DNA of 35,436 nucleotides from contig CAJOKZ010000025.1 of NCBI GenBank assembly GCA_905235335.1, positions 1 through 35,436 of the forward strand, in the 5' to 3' direction. The stretch comes from an uncultured Succiniclasticum sp. GTDB taxonomy: Bacteria; Bacillota; Negativicutes; Acidaminococcales; Acidaminococcaceae. The notes under the pieces are model-generated. The model saw only the letters and a list, made by a program, of their open reading frames with translations, searched no databases and had not been told where the DNA came from. The stretch's first letter is position 1; each line of letters opens with the position of its first letter. Shown here in pieces: positions 6,785 to 17,056 of this stretch. A program made the translations under genes and the position numbers.

Positions 6785-7203
6785 ATGGAGGAAGATGTAA
6801 AATTTCGATGTACATGGTACGTTGTTTACGTTTTGCGTATATGTGGTCTGCTAACATTTAGATAAATTTTTGTGTGAAAAGGCGAATCGAATATGTATTT
6901 TCTTTAAACTTCACATTTTTTTCACAATTAAATACTGTTTAGGAAGGTAAACAATTGTTTTTCCGTTTTTTTTGTTATATAATAGCAAGGAACGAAGCGA
7001 CGCGCGTTTGCGTTGCCGGAGAGGACGGAAAAGCAATTTTTTTATGTGCGGATGTGAATTCATCAAAGGATATTAAAATTGCATTTCTGTCAGCGGAATT
7101 TATAGTGTCCCGTTGTAAATTGGTTTTTCTTTGACCGCCTGTAGAAAAATGATTTACAAAGCCTTTATTAAATGAAGCAAAATTTTATGTTTGGAGGTAA
7201 ATT
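6785..7203 (+). promoter_or_regulatory. RNase J upstream region and long leader (no gene)
   Basis: With the preceding stretch this completes a 587-bp gene-free gap. It holds the inverted repeat TGTTTA/TAAACA (6936-6941 and 6948-6953), the RNase J promoter (6955-6983) and a leader of about 214 nt. Early in the leader GCGACGC (6997-7003) pairs with GCGTTGC (7010-7016). The last part of that arm can pair instead with GCAAT (7033-7037), which runs into T7 (7037-7043). These look like mutually exclusive anti-terminator and weak terminator stems. The rest of the leader is AT-rich and I see no other named element. Confidence 0.45.
6955..6983 (+). promoter_or_regulatory. Promoter of the RNase J - FtsK run
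   Basis: TTGTTT (6955-6960), 17-bp spacer, TATAAT (6978-6983). The predicted RNA start is near 6990. The inverted repeat TGTTTA/TAAACA lies directly upstream of the -35 box. Confidence 0.7.
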
Positions 7204-8868
7204 TTGGAAAAAACAGAAAAAAAGTTAAATATCATTCCCCTTGGGGGTCTCGGCGAAATCGGGAAGAACATGACGGTATTCCGTTACGGAAACGATATGA
7301 TCCTGATTGATGCCGGATTAATGTTTCCTGAAGACGATATGCTGGGAATCGACCTGGTCATTCCCGATATTACCTATCTGGTCGAAAACCAGGATAAACT
7401 GAAAGGGATCTTCCTGACTCACGGTCATGAGGATCACATCGGGGCGCTTCCCTTTATTTTGAAACAGCTGGATGTTCCCGTGTACGGAACCCCGCTGACA
7501 TTGGGCATTCTGCGGGGACGTCTGGAGGAAGCGGGCGTGTCTACTGCGTCCCTGAACGAGATCAGGTCCGGCGACCGGGTACGGGCCGGGGTCTTTAAGC
7601 TGGAATTCATGCGCGTGAATCACAGTATCCCGGATGCGATCGGTATGGCGATCCATACCCCGGTTGGACTGGTCGTCCATACTGGCGACTTTAAGATCGA
7701 TCAGACACCGGTGGACGGACAGGTCATGGAACTGAACCGCTTCGCCGCCTACGGCGACCGAGGCGTCCTGCTGATGATGGCTGACAGTACCAATGCGGAA
7801 CGGCCAGGCTACACCCAGAGCGAAAAATTTGTGGGGGATACGTTTGACAACGAGTTCCGTTACGCCAAAAACCGTATTATTGTGGCCACTTTCTCATCCA
7901 ACGTGCACCGGATCCAACAAATCTGTGACACGGCTGTCAAATACAAACGGAAAGTTGCTGTCATGGGACGCAGCATGGTGAATGTTGTCAGTATCTCTTT
8001 GGAGATGGGATATCTCAAGGTGCCGGAAGGTGTCCTGATCGATATTGAAGAGATCCGTAATTATACCAATGATAAAATCGTGGTGATCTGCACGGGCAGC
8101 CAGGGTGAACCCATGTCCGCGCTGACGCGTATGTCCATGGGAGAGAACCGCAAGGTACAGATTGTGCCTGGTGATACGGTGATTATTTCCGCGGCGCCGA
8201 TCCCCGGAAATGAAAAGATGGTCTCCAACACCATTAACCATTTATATATGCTGGGTGCGGAGGTCGTTTACGAAAAAGCCAACGGCGTCCATGTGTCCGG
8301 TCATGCCAGCCAGGAAGAACTGAAGATTATGCACAATCTGGTTCGGCCGAAATTTTTTATGCCGGTGCACGGGGAATACCGGCACCTTGTGAAGCATGCA
8401 AGGCTGGCGGAAAGCCTGGGCATGGATCGCAAGAATATCTTGCTTGCGGAAAATGGGGCCGTCGTGGAGCTTTCCAGGGACAAAATCTGCATCAACGGAA
8501 AAGTCACGGCAGGAAAGGTCCTGATCGACGGACTGGGCGTTGGCGATGTAGGAAATATTGTATTGCGTGACCGCCGTCAGTTATCCCAGGACGGGATTAT
8601 GATCGTTGTTGTAGGGGTGGATAAGGGAGCCGGGCAGATCGTTTCCGGCCCGGATATTGTTTCCCGGGGCTTTGTGTATGTGCGGGAAGCAGAGGATCTG
8701 ATGGAAGAGGCCCGTAACAAGGTACAGGCGGCTCTGGATAAATGCGGGGAAAATCACAACATGGAATGGTCTACCCTGAAGAATGCGATCCGCGATTCGT
8801 TGGGACGGTTCCTGTTTGAGAAGACAAGAAGGCGTCCGATGATCATACCGATCATCATGGAGATGTAA
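7204..8868 (+). CDS. rnj: Ribonuclease J
   Basis: RNase J is a metallo-beta-lactamase/beta-CASP nuclease with 5'-3' exonuclease and endonuclease activity, central to mRNA decay and rRNA maturation. The zinc site is clear: His73-Gly-His75-Glu-Asp77-His78 in 'THGHEDHIGALPF'. Further family blocks are 'NHSIPDAIG', 'VHTGDFKID', the beta-CASP 'ATFSSNVHRIQQI', 'GSQGEPMSALTRM' and 'HVSGHAS' (His363, His367). The C-terminal domain ends in 'RRPMIIPIIMEM'. Length 554 is usual for the family. TTG 7204 is the start because GGAGG lies 6 nt upstream. The long leader suggests post-transcriptional control. Only one copy is visible, so J1 versus J2 is not assigned. Confidence 0.95.
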   Translation: MEKTEKKLNIIPLGGLGEIGKNMTVFRYGNDMILIDAGLMFPEDDMLGIDLVIPDITYLVENQDKLKGIFLTHGHEDHIGALPFILKQLDVPVYGTPLTLGILRGRLEEAGVSTASLNEIRSGDRVRAGVFKLEFMRVNHSIPDAIGMAIHTPVGLVVHTGDFKIDQTPVDGQVMELNRFAAYGDRGVLLMMADSTNAERPGYTQSEKFVGDTFDNEFRYAKNRIIVATFSSNVHRIQQICDTAVKYKRKVAVMGRSMVNVVSISLEMGYLKVPEGVLIDIEEIRNYTNDKIVVICTGSQGEPMSALTRMSMGENRKVQIVPGDTVIISAAPIPGNEKMVSNTINHLYMLGAEVVYEKANGVHVSGHASQEELKIMHNLVRPKFFMPVHGEYRHLVKHARLAESLGMDRKNILLAENGAVVELSRDKICINGKVTAGKVLIDGLGVGDVGNIVLRDRRQLSQDGIMIVVVGVDKGAGQIVSGPDIVSRGFVYVREAEDLMEEARNKVQAALDKCGENHNMEWSTLKNAIRDSLGRFLFEKTRRRPMIIPIIMEM

Positions 8869-8897
8869 CTTCTAATTAGGCAACATGAGGTACGGAA

Positions 8898-11747
8898 GTG
8901 AAAAAGCAACCGGAAGCTAAAGACGAAAAAATAATACAGAAAGAACGGCAGAAAAGCGAACTGAAAGGGATTGCGGCCCTGGCTGCCGGCATTTTCCTTT
9001 TGGCAGCTTATGCAGGCCTTCCCACCGGATTTGCCGGGGAGTTTTCCAGGGAACTGCTCCGGTACGGCTTCGGTCTTGGCGCCGTTGCCGTTCCTGCTGC
9101 GTTTATCGCTATGGGGATCGGATATTTCCGCATGGGGAAGAACATTCTCCGCTGCGGCTGGTTTTGGGCGGCTACATTATTTTTTGTGTGCCTGACGGGA
9201 CTTCTTCATCATCTTTTTGTTCCTTCCGGTTTTGAAACAGAGGCTTCCTTTTTACCTGAAGGCGGCGGTCTGATTGGAGGGATGCTGACGAAGGTCCTCC
9301 ACGCCGTTGCGGGTACTACAGGCGCTGTGATTCTGCTTATTGGAGGGATGCTGGTGGGACTGGTGCTGGCGGGCAAGTTGTCCGTAGCTGCCTTGTCCTC
9401 CAAGGCGGGAGACAGGATCCGGGATATGAGACAGGCGAGGCAGGAAAGAAAAAACGCAGGAAGGGAATTTTCCGAGCCTGCAGAACCTGCTGGTCGTGAA
9501 AGGACGTCGGCACAGGGACCGCTCATTCCGTCCGGAAAAGCAGGAAACAAACCGGGCAGCAGTCCTATCGACGTATATAACCGGGATGAGTTTTCGGATT
9601 ACAATGAAGACGTAAGAAAACAGAGCGGTTTCCGGAAGATTCTGGCGTACGGACAGAAGACACTGGATCAGATTTCGGGGATCGAGGAGGATCCTGGGCA
9701 GACCGGGGTAGATCCGGAGGTTTATGTTCCGCCGGAACGCATGGCAAACCATGATAAAACTGCTAAAGAGAAAGTCCCGTTAGGGCCTGTATATCCGGAA
9801 AAACAGGAGACAGTGGTGCTGCGTCCTGCCTCCGGCATCATAACAGGGCACACGGACAGTCCTCAACCGGCGCCATGGGAAAAGACAGCTATGCTTCCGG
9901 GGCAGGATGCAGAAAGTATCCCCGTTTCCCATTATGGGGAAGCGGACGGTGTGGCACAGAAAGGTGACGGGCCAGACACTACATTGCAGCCGGCTCCTGT
10001 TCCTGACGGAAGTCCCCGTTTTGTTCTGACACCTAACGGGGTTATGAAGGCTGCCGAGGGGGCGGCCGTACATGTGAAACCGGAGCAAGCGGATGCAACG
10101 GCCAGAAAGAAGGAGACAAAATTAAAAGCGGGATGTAAAGAAACAGGTGAAGCTGCCGGGAAAAAGGCGGAAAACGGATCTGCGGAAAATCCGAATCCTG
10201 TGAAAGAAAGTGATGAGGCTCCGAAAAAGGAAGAATATATTCTCCCGCCGCTGGATTTGTTAAATCCTATTGAAAAAATAAACCAGCGTCAGTTTGATGA
10301 CGATGTGAGGGAACAGTGCCGGATCCTGGAAAATACCCTTAAGGATTTCAGGGTTAATGCAAAAGTGACAGGTGTGACGCGGGGCCCTTCCGTTACCCGG
10401 TATGAGCTGGAACCGGCGCCCGGTGTAAAGGTCAGTTCCGTTGTGAACCTTGCGGATGATATTGCTCTGCGCCTTGCGGCACCGGGAGTGCGCGTGGAGG
10501 CGCCGATTCCCGGTAAGGCTGCTATAGGGATTGAGGCACCGAATACAAAGAACGATATGGTCAGTTTCCGGGAGATCGTCGATTGTAAAGGTGTCCGGGA
10601 TAATCCGTCCAAGCTGTGTGTCGGACTGGGCAAGGATATAGAGGGCAAGGTCATCACAATAGATATTTCTAAAATGCCCCACATGCTGGTGGCAGGTACT
10701 ACCGGAAGCGGCAAGTCGGTTTGTGTGAATACGTTACTGGCAGGGATTCTGTATAAGGCCCGGCCTGATGAGGTGAAGCTGATCCTAGTGGATCCTAAGG
10801 TCGTGGAACTGACCAACTACAACGGCATTCCACATCTTCTGGTACCGGTAGTGACCGATGCCAAAAAAGCGGCTTCCGCCCTTCACTGGGCTGTAGCGGA
10901 GATGGAACGGCGATACAAATCCTTCGCAGATACCCGGGTGAGAGATATCAAGGCTTATAACGCCCAGGCCGGGGAAAAGATGCCATATATTGTAATCGTC
11001 ATCGACGAGATGAGCGACCTGATGATGGTGGCCAAGGCGGATGTAGAGGATGCAATCCTCCGGCTGGCCCAGAAGGCCCGTGCCTGCGGCATCCATATGG
11101 TGCTGGCGACACAGCGTCCCTCAGTGGATGTCATCACCGGCATCGTCAAGGCTAATATCCCGTCCCGTATAGCGTTTGCGGTTTCTTCCCTGACGGACTC
11201 CCGCACCATCCTGGATATGGGAGGCGCGGAAAAACTGCTGGGAAAAGGTGACATGCTGTTCTATCCTATCGGTGCCAACAAACCCCTTCGTGTGCAGGGC
11301 GCCTTTGTAAGCGATGAGGAACTGAACCGGATCACTGATTTTATCAAGCAACAGGCAATCCCCGTGGAATACAGTAATGAGGTTACCAATGTAGCTCTGC
11401 CCAGCGACAGCCATAAAGAAGAAAAGGCTGCCGGTGGAGGACAGGAACCTGCGGAGGATGACGGGCAGGATGAACTGCTGGATGAAGCCATCCGCCTGGT
11501 GCTGGATCTTGGACAGGCGTCATCGTCCATGCTGCAGCGCCGGTTCCGGATCGGATATAACAGGGCTGCCCGGCTGGTGGATACGATGGAAGAACTGGGA
11601 ATCGTAGGTCCTGCAGTGGGAAGTAAGCCCCGTGAATTGCGTTTATCAAGGGAAGAGGTTGAAAAGAATTTCCTGACGAAAGATTCAGGCGGCACACAGG
11701 GTGAAGGTGATACGCAAAATGTGCCGGCCGACGGGCAGGAAGACTGA
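8898..11747 (+). CDS. ftsK: DNA translocase FtsK/SpoIIIE
   Basis: A 949-residue chromosome-segregation motor acting at the septum. In order: four N-terminal membrane segments (roughly residues 24-45, 55-77, 84-104, 134-165); a low-complexity charged linker (about 170-450); the RecA-like motor with Walker A GTTGSGKS (600-607) and Walker B around Asp703-Glu704 ('[13 protein letters not shown]'); the '[28 protein letters not shown]' block; and a C-terminal winged-helix gamma domain (about 858-917, '[27 protein letters not shown]') that reads KOPS/SRS-type polarity sequences. GTG 8898 has GAGG 7 nt upstream. It follows RNase J by 29 bp and is probably co-transcribed. A short acidic tail after gamma is unremarkable. 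Confidence 0.96.
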   Translation: MKKQPEAKDEKIIQKERQKSELKGIAALAAGIFLLAAYAGLPTGFAGEFSRELLRYGFGLGAVAVPAAFIAMGIGYFRMGKNILRCGWFWAATLFFVCLTGLLHHLFVPSGFETEASFLPEGGGLIGGMLTKVLHAVAGTTGAVILLIGGMLVGLVLAGKLSVAALSSKAGDRIRDMRQARQERKNAGREFSEPAEPAGRERTSAQGPLIPSGKAGNKPGSSPIDVYNRDEFSDYNEDVRKQSGFRKILAYGQKTLDQISGIEEDPGQTGVDPEVYVPPERMANHDKTAKEKVPLGPVYPEKQETVVLRPASGIITGHTDSPQPAPWEKTAMLPGQDAESIPVSHYGEADGVAQKGDGPDTTLQPAPVPDGSPRFVLTPNGVMKAAEGAAVHVKPEQADATARKKETKLKAGCKETGEAAGKKAENGSAENPNPVKESDEAPKKEEYILPPLDLLNPIEKINQRQFDDDVREQCRILENTLKDFRVNAKVTGVTRGPSVTRYELEPAPGVKVSSVVNLADDIALRLAAPGVRVEAPIPGKAAIGIEAPNTKNDMVSFREIVDCKGVRDNPSKLCVGLGKDIEGKVITIDISKMPHMLVAGTTGSGKSVCVNTLLAGILYKARPDEVKLILVDPKVVELTNYNGIPHLLVPVVTDAKKAASALHWAVAEMERRYKSFADTRVRDIKAYNAQAGEKMPYIVIVIDEMSDLMMVAKADVEDAILRLAQKARACGIHMVLATQRPSVDVITGIVKANIPSRIAFAVSSLTDSRTILDMGGAEKLLGKGDMLFYPIGANKPLRVQGAFVSDEELNRITDFIKQQAIPVEYSNEVTNVALPSDSHKEEKAAGGGQEPAEDDGQDELLDEAIRLVLDLGQASSSMLQRRFRIGYNRAARLVDTMEELGIVGPAVGSKPRELRLSREEVEKNFLTKDSGGTQGEGDTQNVPADGQED

Positions 11748-11814
11748 CCGGCTGATGTACCACTGCGTATTTTATAATACAGCATAGGGATTTTGAAAGA
11801 GCAGGTATTTGATT

Positions 11815-12723
11815 ATGGATATTGGAAAGGTTTTACAGGATGCGCGTATTGCGAAAAATCTTTCGCTTGACACAGTTTCCCAAGATACCAATATCAGAAA
11901 GAAATATCTTGATGCCATCGAAAAAAATGATTATGATGCACTGCCCGGTGCCGTATTCGTAAAAGGAATCATGCGTACGTACGGGAACTATCTCGGGCTT
12001 GACGGTGCCCGTCTTGTGGAAGAGTTCAAGTCGTCCGTTTCCGGAAATGCGGCCGTGATTAATAATAATACCATCCGTGAAACGAAAGATGTCAGGGTAC
12101 GGCCTTCGTTCAAATCGAACCGGGATATCGGATCCGGTACGGACAGCAATAAAAAAACGGTTATCCGAATAGTGTGTGCCCTCGTTGTGATATTGATGGC
12201 GGGTTTTGCGCTTTTCTATTATCTGAACCGATCCGGGCAGGGCTGGAATGTCTCGTTTCCCTTTGTTTTTTTAAACCCGGCCGGGCAAAAAAACGAAACG
12301 CCCGAATCGGGGAAAAGTTCTTCTTCGCAGGGCGGGAAAGAAACTGTTGCTGATACCGGGTCTGGTAAGGAACCGGTTTATTCTGCTGCTTCCGCAAGCA
12401 CCGCGAATCAAAAAGACGAACCTGTAGAAGGGACTGTGGGGAGTGCAGGAATCGGACAGGATAAGCCGGACGTTACGGAACTGACCCTGACATCCCGGGG
12501 AAAATGCTGGTTGAGGGTGTCGGATCCCAAAGGAACTGTTTTATATGAAGGAACACTGCTGAAAGGCGAGACACGACATTTTTCTGCTGGTGGCTCTATT
12601 GTTGTCAATATCGGAAATATGAAAGACTTGCAGATTGAACATAACAGAAAAGTATTGCCTTTCGAAGACACAAAAGAACCGGTCATCAGGACATATGGTC
12701 CTTCCGGAAAGGAACAGAAATGA
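11815..12723 (+). CDS. rodZ: RodZ-like protein: helix-turn-helix, one membrane segment, DUF4115 domain
   Basis: A 302-residue protein. Residues 1-75 form a Cro/CI-type helix-turn-helix typical of RodZ/YmfM ('DIGKVLQDARIAKNLSLDTVSQDTNI' and 'VFVKGIMRTYGNYLGLD'). Residues about 115-137 are a single membrane span. A Ser/Lys-rich linker leads to a C-terminal DUF4115 domain (about 225-295) with 'LTSRGKCWLRVSDPKGTVLYEGTLLKGETRHF'. Such proteins anchor MreB or organise envelope synthesis in rods; a role in coccoid Negativicutes is less clear. ATG 11815 is preferred over TTG 11809 because of spacing from AGCAGG. The stop overlaps the next start (ATGA), so translation is coupled. Confidence 0.86.
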   Translation: MDIGKVLQDARIAKNLSLDTVSQDTNIRKKYLDAIEKNDYDALPGAVFVKGIMRTYGNYLGLDGARLVEEFKSSVSGNAAVINNNTIRETKDVRVRPSFKSNRDIGSGTDSNKKTVIRIVCALVVILMAGFALFYYLNRSGQGWNVSFPFVFLNPAGQKNETPESGKSSSSQGGKETVADTGSGKEPVYSAASASTANQKDEPVEGTVGSAGIGQDKPDVTELTLTSRGKCWLRVSDPKGTVLYEGTLLKGETRHFSAGGSIVVNIGNMKDLQIEHNRKVLPFEDTKEPVIRTYGPSGKEQK

Positions 12724-14606
12724 ATCAAATATTTTTGCCGGTATGCAAAAAGGATATGGAGGAACGGGGCTGGGACCAACTGGACTTTCTGTTCATAAGC
12801 GGCGATGCATATGTGGATCATCCATCCTTTGCCCCGGCGGTAATCGGCCGCGTCCTGGAAGCATCCGGCTATAAAGTAGCGATCCTGCCCCAGCCGGACT
12901 GGCATGACATGAAGGCTTTCCAGGCCATGGGTAAACCCCGGCTTGCCGTACTGGTGTGCGGGGGCAACCTGGATTCCATGCTCTGCCATTATACGGCGGC
13001 GCGGAAACTGCGTAAAGAAGATAAATATTCACCCGGGAAACAAATGGGAAAACGGCCGGACCATGCGACACTTGTATATGCAAAGATTGCGAAACAGATC
13101 TGGCCCGACCTGCCTGTCATCATCGGAGGTATCGAAGCCAGCCTGCGCCGATTTGCCCATTATGATTACTGGGAAGACAAACTGCTTCCTTCCATTCTTA
13201 CGGAAAGTGGGGCAGATCTTTTAGTTTGCGGTATGGGAGAGTCCCAAATTCGAGAGATCGCAGATTACCTGGCGGGGGGGGCATCCGGGGAGGACTTACA
13301 TTATATCCGGGGTACCGCATACCGGACCTGTTCGGCAGAAACCATCGGGGATACTGTTGAGCTGCCCGGGTATGAAGCCATCCTGCGTGATAAAAAACTG
13401 CTGGCAGAAGCATACCGCCTCCAGCATGAAAATTTTGACCCGTTTTACGGAAAGACGCTGATCCAAAAGAATGGCCGCAATTCATATGTTGTGCAGAATC
13501 CGGCCGCTTTTCCCTTGTCGGTGGAAGAGATGGATGCGATTTATGACCTTCCTTATACCAGACAGTGGCATCCCATGTATGATAAGGCGGGAGGTGTAGC
13601 GGCGCTGGAAGAGGTGAAATTCAGCATCGTAAGCTGCAGGGGCTGCTTCGGAAGCTGTTCCTTCTGCGCCATCCACGCCCATCAGGGGCGTATTATACAG
13701 GCCCGCAGTCATGAGTCTATTATAAAAGAAGCTGTGGATATGACAGGTTTTCCTGATTTCAAGGGGTATATCAATGATGTCGGAGGCCCCACTGCGAACT
13801 TCCGGCATCCTGCCTGTAAAAAGCAATTAAAATTTGGAGCCTGCAAGGACAGGCAGTGTCTGTTTCCATCCCCTTGTCCAAATCTGGACGCAGACCACGG
13901 TGATTATATCCGGTTATTACGGAAACTGCGCAGACTGCCGGGAGTAAAAAAGGTATTCATCCGTTCCGGGATCCGGTATGATTACCTGTTGGCAGAAAAG
14001 AAGCAGCTTTTTCTCGATGAATTATGCCGCTACCATATCAGTGGCCAGCTGAAGATTGCGCCGGAGCATATTTCAGATGAGACCCTGCGGTATATGGGGA
14101 AACCGGGCAGGAAGGTGTATCTGCAGTTTGTCAAGGCGTTTATGCAGAAAAACAAAGAGATCGGAATGGAGCAGTATCTGGTTCCTTATTTTATTTCCAG
14201 CCATCCCGGATGTACCCTTGCCAATGCCATTGAGCTGGCCGAATTTTTACGTGACACGGGAAGGCATCCGGAACAGGTTCAGGATTTCATTCCGACACCA
14301 GGCAGTGCTTCTACTGCCATGTATTATTCCGGTGTAGATCCTTTTTCCGGAAGGAAAGTATATACAGTCCGTAATCCACATCATAAGGCTATCCAACGGG
14401 CCCTGATGCAATACCGAAACCCGAAGAACAGGACCCTTGTCCTGGAAGCGCTTCAGGAGGCGGGCAGGACTGACCTGATTGGGGAAGGACCCCGGTGCCT
14501 GATTCGGGAAACCCGTTTCCGCAGGGCGCGTGCCACAGATCGGACTGGTACAGAACAAATACCGATCCGACATGTTTCGGACAAATCCGGGCGCAATAAA
14601 AAGTAA
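12720..14606 (+). CDS. ygiQ: YgiQ-family radical SAM protein
   Basis: A 628-residue radical SAM enzyme of the YgiQ group. It has the N-terminal 'DFLFISGDAYVDHPSFAPAVIGRVLEASGYKVAILPQPDW' block and 'LPVIIGGIEASLRRFAHYDYW'. The iron-sulfur site is Cys309-x3-Cys313-x2-Cys316 ('GCFGSCSFCAIHAHQGR'). The C-terminal Cys-rich section 'FRHPACKKQLKFGACKDRQCLFPSPC' is characteristic of the family. The reaction is not established. The start overlaps the RodZ-like stop by 4 bp. Codons 185-188 contain a run of eight G (13274-13281), a potential slippage site, but the frame is intact here. Confidence 0.92.
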   Translation: MNQIFLPVCKKDMEERGWDQLDFLFISGDAYVDHPSFAPAVIGRVLEASGYKVAILPQPDWHDMKAFQAMGKPRLAVLVCGGNLDSMLCHYTAARKLRKEDKYSPGKQMGKRPDHATLVYAKIAKQIWPDLPVIIGGIEASLRRFAHYDYWEDKLLPSILTESGADLLVCGMGESQIREIADYLAGGASGEDLHYIRGTAYRTCSAETIGDTVELPGYEAILRDKKLLAEAYRLQHENFDPFYGKTLIQKNGRNSYVVQNPAAFPLSVEEMDAIYDLPYTRQWHPMYDKAGGVAALEEVKFSIVSCRGCFGSCSFCAIHAHQGRIIQARSHESIIKEAVDMTGFPDFKGYINDVGGPTANFRHPACKKQLKFGACKDRQCLFPSPCPNLDADHGDYIRLLRKLRRLPGVKKVFIRSGIRYDYLLAEKKQLFLDELCRYHISGQLKIAPEHISDETLRYMGKPGRKVYLQFVKAFMQKNKEIGMEQYLVPYFISSHPGCTLANAIELAEFLRDTGRHPEQVQDFIPTPGSASTAMYYSGVDPFSGRKVYTVRNPHHKAIQRALMQYRNPKNRTLVLEALQEAGRTDLIGEGPRCLIRETRFRRARATDRTGTEQIPIRHVSDKSGRNKK

Positions 14607-14669
14607 AGGATTCGTGGATGAAATCAGCAATTTTGTGACTGTGATGTTGCGGGTGGGAATGAAGCAGTG

Positions 14670-15674
14670 ATGAGAACAAAGATTTTTGTTTCGGTTATCC
14701 TGAGCCTGTTATTTCTGTTGACGGGATGCAGCATTTTTAATGTATCTGGGCCCAAGGATAAAATAAAAGTATATACGACACTAGACAGGGATTTTGTGGG
14801 AGTTCTTTGCGAAAAATATGGCGAAACCTTGGTTACTGGGAAGAAAACCGTTTTTGAGATTACCGATAAAGAGGAGGATATCGCTTCGGCTGACTGCATC
14901 ATAGGCGGCGTGAATTTTCTCAGGCAAAAGGCCTCGCAGGATGCCTTGCAGAAGCTGAATGCGGAATACGCAGACCTGCTTCCCGTCGAACTGAAAGACC
15001 GGGAAGACCAATGGGTAGGTATTTTTTATGATCCGGCCGTGTTCCTTATCAACCAGTCCTATTCCAGAAAAGAGGGACAGCAGCATATACTGCACTGGGT
15101 TGATATACCGAAACTGGATCACCCGCAAATCGTTATGGAAAATCTCACCGACAATGATTCGACGCTGATGTTCCTGGCTTCCATGTCATCCCGTATGGGG
15201 CAGAATGAATTCATGGAATATTTTAAACAGATCCGGCCATTCATAAAACAGTTTGCAAGGTTTCCGATTACACCGGTCCGGATGGCTGCCACCGGTGACG
15301 CGGATATTGCCATAACCAGAAGAAGCCACGTGTTTAAATATATGCAGAATGACTTTCCTGCGTATATTCTGATTCCTTCCGAAGGGACACCCGTAAACCT
15401 GTATGGTGCTGCCATACTGAAGAACAGCAGGAGGGTAAAGGAATGCACCGCGTTTATCGACTGGATTTTGAATTCGTCAGAAGCCCGCAATGTGCTCCTG
15501 ACGACGCGAAGCGGATATCTGCCGCTGTTGCCTCAGGGGGAACAGGGTCATGCCGTCCGGCTGGATACCTTGTGGATCAATACATTTTATACAGATGAAC
15601 GTATGATGGAAAAACTGGCAGAAGACTGGGTCAGGGAGATTCGGCTGTCTGACCGCAAGGAGGAAGCAAATTGA
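14670..15674 (+). CDS. Orphan extracellular solute-binding lipoprotein (iron/spermidine-type fold)
   Basis: A 334-residue exported protein. The signal peptide ends in 'LLFLLTGC', so lipidation at Cys20 is expected. The body begins 'KIKVYTTLDRDFVGVLCEKY', as in class-II periplasmic binding proteins of the Fbp/PotD type, and carries 'GVNFLRQKASQDALQ', 'WVGIFYDPAVFLINQ', 'DADIAITRRSHVFKYM' and 'NLYGAAILKNSRRVKECTAFIDWILNSSEAR'. These are typical of such proteins, including the late 'a..f.dwilS.e' motif. No permease or ATPase gene is adjacent, so it is either an orphan subunit or has another role. It sits between ygiQ and rimO and overlaps the rimO start by 4 bp. ATG 14670 or GTG 14667 are both possible; GGGTGGGA lies at 14651-14658. 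Confidence 0.8.
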   Translation: MRTKIFVSVILSLLFLLTGCSIFNVSGPKDKIKVYTTLDRDFVGVLCEKYGETLVTGKKTVFEITDKEEDIASADCIIGGVNFLRQKASQDALQKLNAEYADLLPVELKDREDQWVGIFYDPAVFLINQSYSRKEGQQHILHWVDIPKLDHPQIVMENLTDNDSTLMFLASMSSRMGQNEFMEYFKQIRPFIKQFARFPITPVRMAATGDADIAITRRSHVFKYMQNDFPAYILIPSEGTPVNLYGAAILKNSRRVKECTAFIDWILNSSEARNVLLTTRSGYLPLLPQGEQGHAVRLDTLWINTFYTDERMMEKLAEDWVREIRLSDRKEEAN

Positions 15675-17038
15675 AATTAGGGCTTATCAGCCTGGGTTGT
15701 CCAAAGAATCTGGTAGATTCCGAGGTCATGCTGGGGATCATCGAAAAATATAAAATTGAAATTACGAATCGTCCGGAAGAGGCGGAGATTATCATTATAA
15801 ATACATGCGGGTTTATTGAATCCGCCAAGCAGGAATCTATTGAGACCATCCTTTCTATGGCCGCTTATAAGACAGAAGGCTGTTGCAAAGGACTGATTGT
15901 CACCGGGTGTCTGGCCCAGCGTTATGCAAAGGATCTGTTCCAGGATATGCCGGAGGTGGATGCCATTGTCGGTACCAATGTATATAAAGATATCGGGGAT
16001 GTGATTGAACGGGTCATGGAAGGGCAGCGCGTCATGCACCTAAAAGAAGCAGACATGCCTTCCTTTGAATCAAAAGGTTTTTGGCAGGTTCTTGACGGGA
16101 CAGGGACGCCGGCTGATCCCAGAAAACTTACAACGCCGTCGTATATGGCCTATCTGAAGATTGCGGAGGGGTGTGACAATTTCTGTTCTTTTTGCGCCAT
16201 CCCGCTGATTCGGGGCCGATATACCAGTAAGCCTTATGAACAGGTTATGGCAGAAGCGCGTGCCCTTGTGGAACAGGGAGTCAGGGAACTGGTGGTGATT
16301 GCACAGGATACGACACGTTACGGGCAGGACCTGTACGGCAGGCTCCGTCTGGCGGAATTGTTGCGGGATTTGAATGGTCTGCCCGGACTGAAATGGATCC
16401 GCGTTTTGTATTCCTATCCAAACACCTTTACCGATGAACTGATTGAAGCATATGCGACATTGCCAAAGGTCTGCCATTATGTAGATCTGCCGCTGCAGCA
16501 TGCCAGTGACCGTCTGTTGCATGCTATGCGCCGTCGGGATAAACTGAAAGATACAAAAAGACTGTTGGACAAGCTTCGCAAAAGGATCCCCGATATTGCC
16601 ATCCGAACTACATTCATTGTAGGTTTTCCCGGCGAAACTGAGGAAGATTTTGCAATCCTGAAGGATTTTGTAATAGAACAGCGGTTTGAAAATGCCGGGG
16701 TGTTCCAATATTCCAGGGAAGAAAATACTATTGCCGGCACTATGCCGGACCAGATACCGGAACCGATGAAACAGGAACGCTATGACGAACTGATGGCGAT
16801 ACAGGCTGGGATTTCCGAAGAGATACATCGGTCCCTGGAAGGAAGGGAACTGGAGGCCATTATAGAAGGATTTGAAGAAGGGGAAGAAAAACTGGCGTCT
16901 GCCCGCAGTTACCGGGAGGCTCCGGATATCGACGGAACCATCTTTGTAGAAGATGCGTCCGGACTAAAACCGGGGGATTTTGTAACAGTCCGGGTGGAGC
17001 AGGGATTTGCCTATGAGGTAGTGGCAACACCCGTATAA
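15671..17038 (+). CDS. rimO: Ribosomal protein S12 methylthiotransferase RimO
   Basis: RimO adds a methylthio group to the conserved Asp of ribosomal protein S12. The start 'MKLGLISLGCPKNLVDSEVMLG' is diagnostic. N-terminal cluster cysteines are Cys10, Cys46 and Cys80. The radical SAM cluster is Cys168-x3-Cys172-x2-Cys175 ('GCDNFCSFCAIPLIRG'), and a C-terminal TRAM domain ends in 'GDFVTVRVEQGFAYEVVA'. Length 455 is usual. TTG 15671 is used, with AAGGAGG at 15658-15664, and overlaps the preceding stop by 4 bp. Confidence 0.96.
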   Translation: MKLGLISLGCPKNLVDSEVMLGIIEKYKIEITNRPEEAEIIIINTCGFIESAKQESIETILSMAAYKTEGCCKGLIVTGCLAQRYAKDLFQDMPEVDAIVGTNVYKDIGDVIERVMEGQRVMHLKEADMPSFESKGFWQVLDGTGTPADPRKLTTPSYMAYLKIAEGCDNFCSFCAIPLIRGRYTSKPYEQVMAEARALVEQGVRELVVIAQDTTRYGQDLYGRLRLAELLRDLNGLPGLKWIRVLYSYPNTFTDELIEAYATLPKVCHYVDLPLQHASDRLLHAMRRRDKLKDTKRLLDKLRKRIPDIAIRTTFIVGFPGETEEDFAILKDFVIEQRFENAGVFQYSREENTIAGTMPDQIPEPMKQERYDELMAIQAGISEEIHRSLEGRELEAIIEGFEEGEEKLASARSYREAPDIDGTIFVEDASGLKPGDFVTVRVEQGFAYEVVATPV

Positions 17039-17056
17039 CGGCAGGGAGGGATTTAA

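Noticed and set aside
16070-16828. 252-codon minus-strand frame opposite rimO
   Set aside because: Antisense to conserved radical SAM and TRAM coding sequence; no independent support.
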